Positions 34,733-43,142 are shown, numbered from the stretch's first letter. The stretch: DNA of 64,000 nt from RGIG1681 sp017467625 (GCA_017467625.1 JAFUSN010000004.1:124001-188000); one strand, 5' to 3'. Numbers and translations are program-made. The notes: generated from the letters alone by a model not told the origin.

Positions 34733-35512
34733 ATGGCAGTTAAAAAAACAAAAAAAGATGTATTAGTTAAAGCCGAAGGCATTTATATGTCATTTAACCA
34801 ACCCGACAGAAAATACACAACTTTAAAAGAAAGAGTTGTGGCATTTTTTAATGGCAAAAGAGCAAGAAATAGAAAACTTGAAATTTTAAAAGATATTAAT
34901 TTTGAAATTATTCGTGGGGAATCTCTTGGTGTTATTGGACACAATGGGGCTGGGAAATCAACGCTTTTGAAAATTGTTGCTGGAATCTTCACTCCAACTG
35001 CTGGAAAAATTGAAACGAACGGAAAAGTTATGCTTCTTAATATTGGCGCTGGGTTTGATATGGAGGCAAGCGCAGAAGAAAACATTTATTTAAGTGGCGC
35101 AATTTTAGGGTTTACAAGAAAACAAATGAGAGAGCGTTTTCAAAGCATTATTGAATTTTCGGAACTTCAAGATTTTATGAAAATGCCTCTTAAAAATTAT
35201 TCGTCTGGAATGATTTCAAGACTTGGTTTTGCAATTGCAATTGATGTTGAACCAGACATTATGCTTGTTGATGAAGTTCTTTCAGTTGGTGATGAGAATT
35301 TTCAAAAGAAGTGTATGGTTAAAATTGAAGAACTTAGGAAAAAAGGAACTTCCTTTATGTTCGTTTCTCACAACATAAACCAAGTTAAGGCAATTTGTGA
35401 AAAAACCATTTGGATTGAAAATTCAATCGTTAAGGGCTATGGTGATTCTGAAACGGTTTGCAAACAATATTTAGATTATTGTGAAGCTGAAAGGGAAAAC
35501 GCAAAAAATTAA
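34733..35512 (+). CDS. ABC-2 polysaccharide export ATPase (TagH/Wzt family)
   Basis: 259 residues. The extended segment before Walker A includes KERVVAFFNGKR, characteristic of the TagH/Wzt class. Walker A GHNGAGKST, signature SSGMISRLGFAIA (from YSSGM), Walker B IMLVDEVLSVGD and the H-loop FVSHN are intact. It lacks the C-terminal carbohydrate-binding domain of Wzt, so export is probably not coupled to chain-end recognition. It pairs with the permease 9 bases upstream. AAGGAAAG precedes the ATG. Confidence 0.95.
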   Translation: MAVKKTKKDVLVKAEGIYMSFNQPDRKYTTLKERVVAFFNGKRARNRKLEILKDINFEIIRGESLGVIGHNGAGKSTLLKIVAGIFTPTAGKIETNGKVMLLNIGAGFDMEASAEENIYLSGAILGFTRKQMRERFQSIIEFSELQDFMKMPLKNYSSGMISRLGFAIAIDVEPDIMLVDEVLSVGDENFQKKCMVKIEELRKKGTSFMFVSHNINQVKAICEKTIWIENSIVKGYGDSETVCKQYLDYCEAERENAKN

Positions 35513-35521
35513 GGAGCAGCT

Positions 35522-36316
35522 ATGTTAATAAATAATAAAGAATTTATACCATTTCGCTTTAATAGTGGCGAAATGAGAATAATGCATTCAAAACTTGACA
35601 AGTTCATAAAAAACAATGAAGTAAGCATTTGTTTTAACAACGACATGTCAATCTTTGATTTATTTTTAATTGTTGAATATTATCGTGATCGTGGCGTTGA
35701 GGTAAATTTAACAATAACTTATTTGCCATATCAAAGAATGGATCATCCTGATAAAGACGAAATTGAAACGCTAAAGCTCGTTGCAAAACTTTTTAATAAT
35801 TTAAAATTGAAAAGTCTTAAAATTTGTGAGCCTCACAGTTCAATTGCCTATTTTAATAATGCAACCAAAATCAGTTTTGTTGAGTTAATATTCAAGTCTG
35901 TTTGTGAAAAAATTAATTTTGATGTTGAAAAAGATGTTATTGTTTTTACAGATAAAGGTTCAACACAAAGATATTTTAATTTAGCGAAAAATTGTGTATA
36001 TGGTGAAAAGAGAAGAGATGAAAAAACAGGGCTTGTAAAAAAATTAAAACTTGTTGGGAAAATTAAACCCGGTCAAAAGATAATGATTATTGATGACATT
36101 ATTTCAAGTGGCGACACCATTTTGAGCACACTTGATCAAATTGAACTCCAAACAAAAGAAAAAGTTTATATTCTTACTGGTCACTTTGAAAAAAATAGAA
36201 GAAACGGAAGGCTTATAAAGGATCCACGTGTCAAAAAAATATTTTCAACCAATTCATTAACAAAGAAAAGAAAAACAAAACTATTTTTGTATGATGCAGA
36301 AAAATTAGCGAAATAA
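35522..36316 (+). CDS. Ribose-phosphate pyrophosphokinase-like protein
   Basis: 264 residues, shorter than housekeeping PRPP synthetases (about 310). It has the fold order of that family: ITYLPYQRMD in the ATP-binding flag region, CEPHSSIAY in place of the usual DLHAxQ, and a PRPP-loop motif IMIIDDIISSGDT. The Cys-Glu-Pro-His variant resembles small Prs-like proteins linked to NAD salvage in phages and bacteria rather than the housekeeping enzyme (family knowledge, recognised by eye). It is last in the ABC-2 operon (AAGGAGC, 9-base gap) and lies about 1.3 kb from genes for NMN adenylyltransferase-like and NAD synthetase proteins. Confidence 0.8.
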   Translation: MLINNKEFIPFRFNSGEMRIMHSKLDKFIKNNEVSICFNNDMSIFDLFLIVEYYRDRGVEVNLTITYLPYQRMDHPDKDEIETLKLVAKLFNNLKLKSLKICEPHSSIAYFNNATKISFVELIFKSVCEKINFDVEKDVIVFTDKGSTQRYFNLAKNCVYGEKRRDEKTGLVKKLKLVGKIKPGQKIMIIDDIISSGDTILSTLDQIELQTKEKVYILTGHFEKNRRNGRLIKDPRVKKIFSTNSLTKKRKTKLFLYDAEKLAK

Positions 36317-36319
36317 ATG

Positions 36320-36348
36320 TTGACAAATGCGACAATTTATATTATATT
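36320..36348 (+). promoter_or_regulatory. Strong promoter of the tRNA-Met/tRNA-Glu unit
   Basis: Consensus TTGACA, exactly 17 bp, then TATATT; about 25 bases before the tRNA-Met gene. Confidence 0.85.
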
Positions 36349-36372
36349 ATTCTCGTTAGCCAAAAATAGTAT

Positions 36373-36449
36373 GGCGGCATAGCTCAGTTGGCTAGAGCGA
36401 TCGGTTCATACCCGGCAGGTCATAAGTTCGAATCTTATTGCCGCTACCA
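36373..36449 (+). tRNA. tRNA-Met (anticodon CAT)
   Basis: 77 nt with a complete cloverleaf: acceptor GGCGGCA with TGCCGCT (one G-U pair), D arm GCTC/GAGC, anticodon loop TTCATAC, T arm ATAAG TTCGAAT CTTAT and an encoded CCA. The 27-43 pair is an A-C mismatch. The elongator form is favoured, because initiator-type GGG/CCC anticodon-stem pairs are absent. An isoleucine (lysidine) tRNA cannot be excluded by eye. Confidence 0.9.
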
Positions 36450-36453
36450 ATTT

Positions 36454-36528
36454 GGCCCCATCGTCAAGCGGTTAAGACATCACCCTTTCACGGTGAAGTC
36501 AGCGGTTCGAATCCGCTTGGGGTCACCA
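36454..36528 (+). tRNA. tRNA-Glu (anticodon TTC)
   Basis: 75 nt, four bases after the tRNA-Met. Acceptor GGCCCCA pairs TGGGGTC (one G-U), anticodon stem TCACC/GGTGA with loop CTTTCAC, T arm AGCGG TTCGAAT CCGCT, encoded CCA. Confidence 0.95.
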
Positions 36529-36532
36529 AAAG

Positions 36533-36564
36533 AAAAGAGATTGGATTTCCAATCTCTTTTTGTT
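36533..36564. terminator. Bidirectional terminator of the tRNA unit and idi
   Basis: AAAAGAGATTGGA with its complement TCCAATCTCTTTT, followed by T residues; ends one base before the idi stop. Confidence 0.88.
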
Positions 36565-37086
36565 TTATTTGTTTAAGTTTTCAATATAGCGAATTACAAC
36601 TGGTGCACAAATTTTAAACCATGATGAATATTTTTCTGGATAGAGTTCAAGTTCTTTTTTAAGTTCGTCTGTGCCAATCCACTTCATATCATTCACTTCA
36701 TTTGGGTTTATAACAAAATCGCCATTATATTCTCCAACTAAAACATGGTCAAATTCATGCTCATATAGATGTTCATTAAATTTTGTAAGATAAATAAATT
36801 TATAAATTTCTTTTAAATTATCACAGTGAATTCCAACTTCTTCAACAAGTCTTTCTTTTGCATCCAAAACAATGTCGTCGGTTCTTGGATGACTGCAGCA
36901 AGTGTTTGCCCAAAGTCCACCAGAGTGATATTTGTGAAAGGCTCTCTGCTGAATTAAAATTTTGTTATCATGAAACAAAAAAACAGAAAAAGCCCTGTGC
37001 AAAATAGGTTTTTCATGGGCTTCTTGTTTTGAGATTTTTCCAATAGGGTTGTCGTTTTTATCAACCATAATAAGTTCATTATTCAT
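36565..37086 (-). CDS. idi: Isopentenyl-diphosphate delta-isomerase, type I
   Basis: Nudix-fold enzyme that isomerises IPP and DMAPP for isoprenoid synthesis (undecaprenyl carrier, quinones). 173 residues. Motifs: HRAFSVFLF, LWANTCCSHPR with the catalytic cysteine region (TCCSHP), RLVEEVGI as the Nudix-like helix, and HEFDHVLVGEY. The type I enzyme suits a lineage making its own prenyl chains; it is short of the FMN-dependent type II form usual in many Bacillota. Its ATG lies inside the end of the NMN adenylyltransferase-like gene (8-base overlap), so the two are co-translated. Confidence 0.95.
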   Translation of the reverse strand: MNNELIMVDKNDNPIGKISKQEAHEKPILHRAFSVFLFHDNKILIQQRAFHKYHSGGLWANTCCSHPRTDDIVLDAKERLVEEVGIHCDNLKEIYKFIYLTKFNEHLYEHEFDHVLVGEYNGDFVINPNEVNDMKWIGTDELKKELELYPEKYSSWFKICAPVVIRYIENLNK

Positions 37087-37600
37087 TGTTTCTTTTCCTT
37101 AAATTTTCAAAAAATTCTCTTGCTTCGGGAATAATGTAGTCAATATATTTTTCTGGATTTTCACGAATGGTGGTTGCGCTAATGTTGATTTTGTGTCTAT
37201 CAAAACAAACAAATTCGCATTCAGGGAAATATTTTTCATTAAGTTCCCGATATGTTTCATCTGCAAATTTCATGTTTACTTTGTGATGTGTAATTTCTTT
37301 AAACTTATCACTCCAAATTTTCATACCGTCTGGAAATTTTGGAAGTCCATCTTCACACATATAAATAATTTTTATTTTAGGGTTATTTTTGAAATGATTT
37401 TTTAGCCATTTTATTCTTAATTTTACAGGAATAAAAGGGATTCCAGCCTTAGCGCATAACATTTTTGAGTTTTCTGTGTTGTCTGCAACAACAACATAAA
37501 GCACGTCACAAAGTTTTGCTGAATTTTCTATTTCGGTTATATGCCCAATGTGAGGTGGCAAAAATTTTCCAGCAAATCCACCTATTTTTTTAATTTTCAT
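37079..37600 (-). CDS. NMN adenylyltransferase-like nucleotidyltransferase
   Basis: About 173 residues, with the HIGH-type GKFLPPHIGH near residue 10 and the second signature ISATTIRENPEKY near 145, the hallmarks of NadR/NadM-like adenylyltransferases. A longer frame starts at 37669, but AAAGGAAAA stands before the ATG at 37598-37600, and the extra 23 residues are AT-rich junk, so the later start is used. Probable product: NAD from NMN and ATP. It is divergent from nadE (72-base gap), which supports an NAD role. It lacks the kinase domain of NadR. Confidence 0.82.
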   Translation of the reverse strand: MKIKKIGGFAGKFLPPHIGHITEIENSAKLCDVLYVVVADNTENSKMLCAKAGIPFIPVKLRIKWLKNHFKNNPKIKIIYMCEDGLPKFPDGMKIWSDKFKEITHHKVNMKFADETYRELNEKYFPECEFVCFDRHKINISATTIRENPEKYIDYIIPEAREFFENLRKRNNE

Positions 37601-37672
37601 TTTTTTATTTTCCTTTATAACAAAAATATTATATAATTTATTTGAAAATAAAACAACATAAAAGGGCACAGT

Positions 37673-38413
37673 ATGAAAAAGTTAAAAACGGAAATAGTTG
37701 GATTTATAAAAAAATATGTTGCAGAGAGTGGGGCAAAAGGTGCTGTTATTGGAATGAGCGGAGGAAAGGATAGTTTTGTTGCAGCGGCTCTTTGTTGTGA
37801 GGCTTTAGGGAATGAAAATGTTTTTGGTGTAATAATGCCAGACGGTAAAATGCAAGATTTAAAAATTGCAAAAGAAGAGTGCGAGCTTTTAAAAATTAAG
37901 TATAAAGTGATAAATATTGCAAAAATAACAAAAAATATTAAGAAAAACACTCAAAAATCCTTAAAAATCTCACTTTTGTCTGATATAACAACATTAAATA
38001 TTGCACCTCGCGTTAGAATGACGGTTTTATATTCACTAGCAGGAACGCTTGGTTATTTGGTTGTAAACACTTCAAATTTATCAGAAACAATGATTGGTTA
38101 CACAACTAAATGGGGAGATAATGTTGGAGATTTTGCCCCACTTGCAAGCTTAACAAAAACTGAAGTATGTGAGCTTGGAATTGAAATGGGTTTACCTCAA
38201 AATTTGATTTTAAAAAAGCCAGCAGATGGACTTTCTGGGCAAACAGATGAAGAAAAAATTGGATTTTCATATGTTGAACTTGACAATTTGATTAGAGATG
38301 GAAAATACGCAAAAAATTGTGAAAAAATATTAAAAATGCAAAAAAATTCCATTCACAAACGCACATTTCCTCCAAAATTTGATTTAAAACGCAAAAATTA
38401 TTTACAAGACTAA
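37673..38413 (+). CDS. nadE: NAD synthetase, ammonia-dependent
   Basis: Amidates deamido-NAD to NAD. 246 residues; single N-type ATP pyrophosphatase domain without a glutaminase domain. P-loop GMSGGKDSFVAAALC near residues 27-41, VVNTSNLSETMIGY and GDNVGDFAPLASLTKTEV match NadE. The C-terminal KKPADGLSGQTDEEKIGFSY is typical. The start follows AAAAGGGCACAGT. The Asp after SGGKDS is in place. The promoter for the next gene lies inside its last codons. Confidence 0.95.
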   Translation: MKKLKTEIVGFIKKYVAESGAKGAVIGMSGGKDSFVAAALCCEALGNENVFGVIMPDGKMQDLKIAKEECELLKIKYKVINIAKITKNIKKNTQKSLKISLLSDITTLNIAPRVRMTVLYSLAGTLGYLVVNTSNLSETMIGYTTKWGDNVGDFAPLASLTKTEVCELGIEMGLPQNLILKKPADGLSGQTDEEKIGFSYVELDNLIRDGKYAKNCEKILKMQKNSIHKRTFPPKFDLKRKNYLQD

Positions 38414-38429
38414 GCTAAAGGTTTATAAT
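38401..38429 (+). promoter_or_regulatory. Promoter of cutA, leaderless layout
   Basis: TTTACA, 17 bp, TATAAT; the -10 ends 6 bases before the cutA ATG, and no Shine-Dalgarno fits. The -35 lies in the last codons of nadE. Confidence 0.65.
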
Positions 38430-38435
38430 TTAAGT

Positions 38436-38750
38436 ATGGTAAGATATATTGAAGTTAAAACAGTTTTTGATTCAAAGGAAGAGGCTGAAAAGATGGCTGA
38501 ATTTTTACTTGCTGAAAAATTAGTAGCATGTGCTCAAATCAGTAAAATTGAAAGTCATTATGAATGGAAAGGCCAATCATATAAAACAGATGAATTTATG
38601 CTCACAATGAAAACAAAATCAAAACTTTTCAAGGAACTTGAATTTAAAATAAGAGAAAAGCACTCTTATGAACTCGCGGAAATAATTGCAACTGAAATTA
38701 AATTTATTTCGCGAAGTTACGCAGAGTGGATTGATGTAAGCACAAAATAA
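38436..38750 (+). CDS. cutA: Divalent-cation tolerance protein CutA
   Basis: 104 residues, family length 100-115. Trimeric, ferredoxin-like PII-related fold. Conserved segments: AEFLLAEKLVACAQISKIESHYEWKG (from about 22) and a late SYELAEIIATEI, followed by YAEWI. The physiological role is still unclear despite the metal-tolerance name. A 21-base gap separates it from nadE. AAAGG lies 14 bases before the ATG, too far to be useful, whereas a perfect -10 ends 6 bases before it, so leaderless initiation is likely (inference). Confidence 0.93.
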   Translation: MVRYIEVKTVFDSKEEAEKMAEFLLAEKLVACAQISKIESHYEWKGQSYKTDEFMLTMKTKSKLFKELEFKIREKHSYELAEIIATEIKFISRSYAEWIDVSTK

Positions 38751-38777
38751 AAATGAGGCATCGCCTCATTTTTTTTA
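38746..38777. terminator. Bidirectional terminator between cutA and the sugar transferase gene
   Basis: AAAATGAGGC and GCCTCATTTT, 10-bp stem with loop ATC, flanked by A and T tracts. Confidence 0.88.
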
Positions 38778-39599
38778 TTCTTCATTTTCAGCTTTTGTAA
38801 CTTCTTTCATAATTGCTTTATTATGAAGTTCGGGATAAAATTCAACATAATTATTTTTCTTAATTTTTGATGCGAGCTGAAGCCCCAACATATATTGATC
38901 TTCATTAATTTTTCTGGTTCGCTTCATATAATCAGCATAGTAGTATTCTTGTTGTTTAACTTGTGTTTTATCTTCTTCTTCATTTGAGTGTGTTTCACCA
39001 GGGCTTTTGAAAAGGGAAATAAATGTGTAAAAGAAAATTTTTAAATCGTATTTAAATGAAATATTGTGAGTGTAGTTTATGTCCTTATCAAAAACCTGTT
39101 CCCAAGTGTTTTTGTTTCTCCCAAAGGCTTGTGTTGGTCCAGTTAAACCCGGGCGAACAATATAAAACTTATAAACATCTTCGCTGTAAAAAATCATATC
39201 TTTAACAAGTCTTGGGCGTGGTCCAACAATGCTCATGTCGCCTTTTAAAATGTTAAACAGTTGTGGAAGTTCATCAATTGAAAGTTTGCGAATCAATTTT
39301 CCATACCAAGTAACTCGTTTTTCATCTGGAAGCAAGTTTCCATCTTTATCGCGCTTGTTAGTCATTGAACGGAATTTATATAAATTGAACACCTTATGAT
39401 TTGCCCCTGGTCTTGGCTGTTTCAAAATCCCAGGGAAGCCCATAAAAAGAATGTTTAAAAGATAAAATAAAATAAGAAAAGGAGATAGAATAATTATTCC
39501 AAGAAGCGAAATAACTATATCTAAAAACCTCTTCATAAACACTGAATAAAAAGAATATGTGATACCCAGTTCTTTATAAATTTTTCTTTTATCTTTCAT
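38775..39599 (-). CDS. Polyprenyl-phosphate sugar-phosphate transferase (initiating enzyme)
   Basis: 274 residues. A hydrophobic hairpin (about 22-50) is followed by the conserved KQPRPGANHKVFNLYKFRSM, LSIDELPQLFNILKGDMSIVGPRP and RPGLTGPTQAFGR of the PglC/WbaP/WcaJ class. It moves a sugar-1-phosphate onto undecaprenyl phosphate and so starts the chain (family knowledge). A C-terminal extension of about 75 residues, charged and Lys/Glu-rich, is unusual. The -10 TATAAT (39610-39615, minus) ends 10 bases before the ATG, so the leader is very short. Confidence 0.93.
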   Translation of the reverse strand: MKDKRKIYKELGITYSFYSVFMKRFLDIVISLLGIIILSPFLILFYLLNILFMGFPGILKQPRPGANHKVFNLYKFRSMTNKRDKDGNLLPDEKRVTWYGKLIRKLSIDELPQLFNILKGDMSIVGPRPRLVKDMIFYSEDVYKFYIVRPGLTGPTQAFGRNKNTWEQVFDKDINYTHNISFKYDLKIFFYTFISLFKSPGETHSNEEEDKTQVKQQEYYYADYMKRTRKINEDQYMLGLQLASKIKKNNYVEFYPELHNKAIMKEVTKAENEE

Positions 39600-39609
39600 G
39601 GTTACGATA

Positions 39610-39638
39610 ATTATATCTTAATTATTGTTTAAAATCAA
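39610..39638 (-). promoter_or_regulatory. Promoter of the sugar transferase gene, near-leaderless
   Basis: On the minus strand TTGATT, 17 bp, TATAAT, ending 10 bases before the ATG; no Shine-Dalgarno between. Confidence 0.55.
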
Positions 39639-39667
39639 ACAAAAACACTTATAAAGAGTGCATATTA

Positions 39668-39696
39668 TTGACAAAAACCACCAAAATGCTTATATT
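39668..39696 (+). promoter_or_regulatory. Strong promoter of the GT4/Wzy operon
   Basis: TTGACA, exactly 17 bp, TATATT; about 20 bases before the GTG start at 39717. Confidence 0.8.
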
Positions 39697-39716
39697 ATAA
39701 AAGCGAGGTAAAAACA

Positions 39717-40790
39717 GTGTCAAAAATTTTATATGTTGCATCCACAATTGGACACATCACAGACTTTCATTTGCCATATATTGAAAAATTGAAAGAAAAA
39801 CACGATGTTTTTACTATGGCAAAGAGTTCTGAAAGCGTTAAAGCTGATTTTGATGTTCCTTTTGAAAAAAAGATGTTTTCAAAAACGAACTTTAAAAATA
39901 AAAAGATTATTCGTGAAATTTTGGAATCGGAAAAGTTTGATGTTGTAATTTTAAATACAGCACTTGCTGGCTTTTGGGTTCGCTATGCAATGAAGGGCAT
40001 GAAAAACAGACCAAAAGTTATAAACATTGTTCATGGCTATTTGTTTGATAAAAAATCATCATTTATGCGTAAATTTGTTTTTAGTTTGGCGGAAAAGTTT
40101 TTACGCAAACAAACCGATAATATAATTACAATGAATGCAGAAGATTTTGTGTATGCATGCAGCCACAAACTTTGTTTAAAAAGTGTCACAAACATCCGTG
40201 GAATGGGAATCAATTCTAAAAGAATTCTTGAAAAAAAAGATTTAGATAAAGACAGAATAAATTTGTGTTTTATAGGTGAGTTATCTGGACGAAAAAATCA
40301 AGAGTTCTTAATTCACGCAGTAAAGAAATTAAAAGATGAAGGAATTTGCGTTCATTTAAACTTAGTTGGAACTGGTGATAAACGCCGTGAGTATGAAGAG
40401 CTTTCCGTTAAACTTGGAATTGACAATCAAATTCATTTAGTTGGATACACCAGAAATATTGAGCAATTTTTAGCGAAAACAAATTTTTATGTTTCCGCTA
40501 GTAAAATTGAAGGTCTTCCATTTAACATCATGGAGGCAATGCTTTGCAAACAAGTAATTATTACTGCCGATGCAAAAGGTTGTGTTGATTTAATTAAAGA
40601 TGGTCAAAACGGACTGGTTTATAAGTTAAATGATATTGATGATTTTGTGAAAAAATTTAAGCAAGTTTATTATGATTCAAAGCTCCAAGCAAAACTTGCT
40701 AAAAATGCGGAGGAAAGTGCAAAAGACTATTTGCTTGAATCCGTTTTTGATGAAAATATAAATTTAATTAACGAACTTATTGGGGAATAA
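39717..40790 (+). CDS. Glycosyltransferase, family 4-like (GTG start)
   Basis: 357 residues. It starts at a GTG, 8 bases after GAGG (39705-39708). The N-terminal domain has the GT-B glycine-rich entry YVASTIGHITDFHLPYIE and VINIVHGYLF. The donor-binding C-terminal half has NLCFIGELSGRKNQEFLI, HLVGYTRNIEQFLAKTNFYV and SKIEGLPFNIMEAMLC, the E-x7-E region. Cytoplasmic transferase of the polysaccharide pathway, directly after the priming transferase and before the Wzy-like polymerase (the next start lies inside its stop region). Confidence 0.93.
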   Translation: MSKILYVASTIGHITDFHLPYIEKLKEKHDVFTMAKSSESVKADFDVPFEKKMFSKTNFKNKKIIREILESEKFDVVILNTALAGFWVRYAMKGMKNRPKVINIVHGYLFDKKSSFMRKFVFSLAEKFLRKQTDNIITMNAEDFVYACSHKLCLKSVTNIRGMGINSKRILEKKDLDKDRINLCFIGELSGRKNQEFLIHAVKKLKDEGICVHLNLVGTGDKRREYEELSVKLGIDNQIHLVGYTRNIEQFLAKTNFYVSASKIEGLPFNIMEAMLCKQVIITADAKGCVDLIKDGQNGLVYKLNDIDDFVKKFKQVYYDSKLQAKLAKNAEESAKDYLLESVFDENINLINELIGE

Positions 40791-40791
40791 T

Positions 40792-42174
40792 ATGTTTGAG
40801 GCCGTAAAAGAAAAATATATTAGCTTTGAAAATAAGTTGCCAAAAATTGTAAGAGAGAACAAAAGTTATATTGTTCTTGCAATTGTGGCAACTCTTTTGA
40901 TGCTGTCAATTTTTTGGTGGCCAATGTATATTTTCGCAATTATATTGATGAGCATATATTTCGTTTTTAGTGATTTGTCAGGCATTGTTGGTGGGTTGTT
41001 TTTGTCCGCATGTTTTTCCAGGGTAAGAGTGTTTTTTGTGTCAATGACCATTTTGGGAAGTATTGCAATTTTAGGACATTACATTTATGATGTTATAAGA
41101 AAAAAGCAAAAAGTTTATGTTTTGCCACTTGCAGTGACATGTTTTATGGCTCTTTTATTTATTGTAGCAAGTTCTGGCTACGATTTCATGGGAAGCCTTA
41201 TCGGTCTTGAAATGCTTGGAATTATGTTTTTAATTTATATTGTTTTCTGCTATAGAAAAGAATTAAATTTGCCAAGAATTTATAAACTCTTAGTATTTTC
41301 AATTGCATTATCTGCATTTATGTTTTTGTTTATTTATCTATTTCCAAAATATCGCATCAATTTAATTTATGATGACGGAACAAATTGGAGATTTCAATAT
41401 TTTTCAAACAATCCAAACAGAATGGCAATACTCTGCATATTTGCTCTTAGCTACTATATTTACAAGCTTATTCATCAACAGGGAAAGTTTGTTGCAAATG
41501 TGTTAATTATAATTGCATTAGTTGTTGCAGGTTGTCTCACCATGTCAAAAGCATTTTATATTCTTTGTCTTGGATTTTTGATATATTTAATTATTTGGTT
41601 AATACTTAAATACAAAGTAAAATCACTTCGTGTAATAATTCCACTTGTAGTAATTTTAGCGCTGGTTGTTTTAATTGATAGACCTCTTTTTGTGAAAATG
41701 ATAAAACGCTTCACTTATGGAGAAGATACAAAATCACTTATCAACAGAATCACAACCGGTCGCAGTGCAATTTGGTATGCATATATGGAAGCTATTTATG
41801 CTTCTGTTCCAAAAATGTTGTTTGGTTATGGACTAATTGCACCTGATGTGATTGATATTGGTTCGCACAGTGTAATTTTGCATATTTTATATAGAGTGGG
41901 TTTTGTTGAAGTAATTTTGTTTGGAGTTTTAATTTACTTATATATCAAAGAAGCAAAACCAAAATGGTCTTTTAATTACTCTAAAATTCTTCCACTTTTA
42001 ACATATTTGGTCATCTCTATTGAAGAACAAATTTTTGATGGAATTAATGTGTGGTTCTTATTTTTTGGAATTATTTTGTTTTTTGCTCGTCACAGCGAAA
42101 TTGAAAAAAAATCGACTGATGATTTTGGATATAACAAAATGACGGAGTATTTAAAAAAAGATTTTAAACATTAA
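40792..42174 (+). CDS. O-antigen polymerase/ligase-like membrane protein (Wzy/WaaL type)
   Basis: About 460 residues with 10-12 membrane helices. A large loop near residues 290-360 contains TGRSAIWYAYMEAI and SHSVILHILYRVGFVEV, resembling the Wzy_C/RfaL signature region. It would polymerise or ligate lipid-linked repeat units outside the membrane. A TTG at 40780 is in frame, but GGGGA then ATG at 40792 gives the better start; the start lies within 2 bases of the previous stop. A Wzy-like enzyme together with an ABC-2 exporter in one window suggests more than one polymer (inference). Confidence 0.85.
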   Translation: MFEAVKEKYISFENKLPKIVRENKSYIVLAIVATLLMLSIFWWPMYIFAIILMSIYFVFSDLSGIVGGLFLSACFSRVRVFFVSMTILGSIAILGHYIYDVIRKKQKVYVLPLAVTCFMALLFIVASSGYDFMGSLIGLEMLGIMFLIYIVFCYRKELNLPRIYKLLVFSIALSAFMFLFIYLFPKYRINLIYDDGTNWRFQYFSNNPNRMAILCIFALSYYIYKLIHQQGKFVANVLIIIALVVAGCLTMSKAFYILCLGFLIYLIIWLILKYKVKSLRVIIPLVVILALVVLIDRPLFVKMIKRFTYGEDTKSLINRITTGRSAIWYAYMEAIYASVPKMLFGYGLIAPDVIDIGSHSVILHILYRVGFVEVILFGVLIYLYIKEAKPKWSFNYSKILPLLTYLVISIEEQIFDGINVWFLFFGIILFFARHSEIEKKSTDDFGYNKMTEYLKKDFKH

Positions 42175-42191
42175 AAATTTAGAGGTGAGTT

Positions 42192-43142
42192 ATGCCAGTT
42201 GGTCCTTCACATTCTCATAGTGGTGGCGGTGGTGGTCATTTTTCAGGTGGCCACGGAGGATTTTCAAGCGGAAGAGTGCACATTGCGCCCCATTCATTTA
42301 TATTTTTTGGACGACCATTGCGCCTATTTAGTGGGCTGGGGTCGGCTATTGCAGTATTTTCAATTTTTTTAATTATTTCAGCAGCTGTAACAATTTTTGG
42401 CGCACTTAAAATTAACTCTGCAAAAAGTGAAATTTTAACAATGGAAAAAGATGCTGTTGAGTATCAAGAAATTATTGAAAGAGCGGAAGCGCATAGCCTT
42501 GACAATTCTGTTTATAGCGACTATGGGATTTATGTATTAACAAATATTCAACTTGAATTTAGTCACAAATCATATAATAGCCATACAGGAAAAAAGGTTG
42601 ACATATATGAAGATCAAAACAGTTTGAAATATTCGCTTTATGCAGATTCGGATGTTTTTCGTGACGGTGTGTCTTGGTATTTTATTGATTTTTTAATCAA
42701 TGATGGATCTGTTGTGTTAAACGGATCAACATATACCCAGTATTCACAAAATCAAATACAATCCATGACTTCGCTTCGCTTGGCATATCATTCAACGGGG
42801 TCATCAACTGATGTAATTAATGCAGATTACAAGTTAACTGACAACCAGCAGTATTTAAGTGCATTTGACAACAAAGCGGTCGGCGAGAAAATGGTGGTGT
42901 TTGGAATTGTTTTTGGTGTAATCGCTATTTTAGTAATCATTTTGTTAGGGATTAAATTTTCAAAAAAAGCCAAACTTGAACAACTTAAAAAAGAGGCTGA
43001 AATTGAACAAACAAAGGCACGAACTGAACAAGAAAAAGCGAAACTCAAAGAAATAAATAGAGTTTGTGAATATTGCGGGTCATTGGTTCCAGATGGCGAG
43101 AGAAAGTGTCCAGCATGTGGATCAAGCAAATTTAAAAACTAA
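42192..43142 (+). CDS. Membrane protein with His/Gly-rich N-terminus and C-terminal zinc ribbon
   Basis: 316 residues. The N-terminus (about 1-30) is Gly/His/Ser-rich (HSHSGGGGGHFSGGHGGF), likely metal-binding. Helices at about 47-72 and 232-255 flank an extracytoplasmic domain of about 160 residues. After the second helix comes a charged coiled coil (KKAKLEQLKKEAEIEQTKA) and a zinc ribbon CEYCG...CPACGSSKF. The zinc ribbon would be cytoplasmic. No named family. It follows the Wzy-like gene (GAGGTGAG, 17-base gap), so is probably co-transcribed. Confidence 0.7.
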   Translation: MPVGPSHSHSGGGGGHFSGGHGGFSSGRVHIAPHSFIFFGRPLRLFSGLGSAIAVFSIFLIISAAVTIFGALKINSAKSEILTMEKDAVEYQEIIERAEAHSLDNSVYSDYGIYVLTNIQLEFSHKSYNSHTGKKVDIYEDQNSLKYSLYADSDVFRDGVSWYFIDFLINDGSVVLNGSTYTQYSQNQIQSMTSLRLAYHSTGSSTDVINADYKLTDNQQYLSAFDNKAVGEKMVVFGIVFGVIAILVIILLGIKFSKKAKLEQLKKEAEIEQTKARTEQEKAKLKEINRVCEYCGSLVPDGERKCPACGSSKFKN

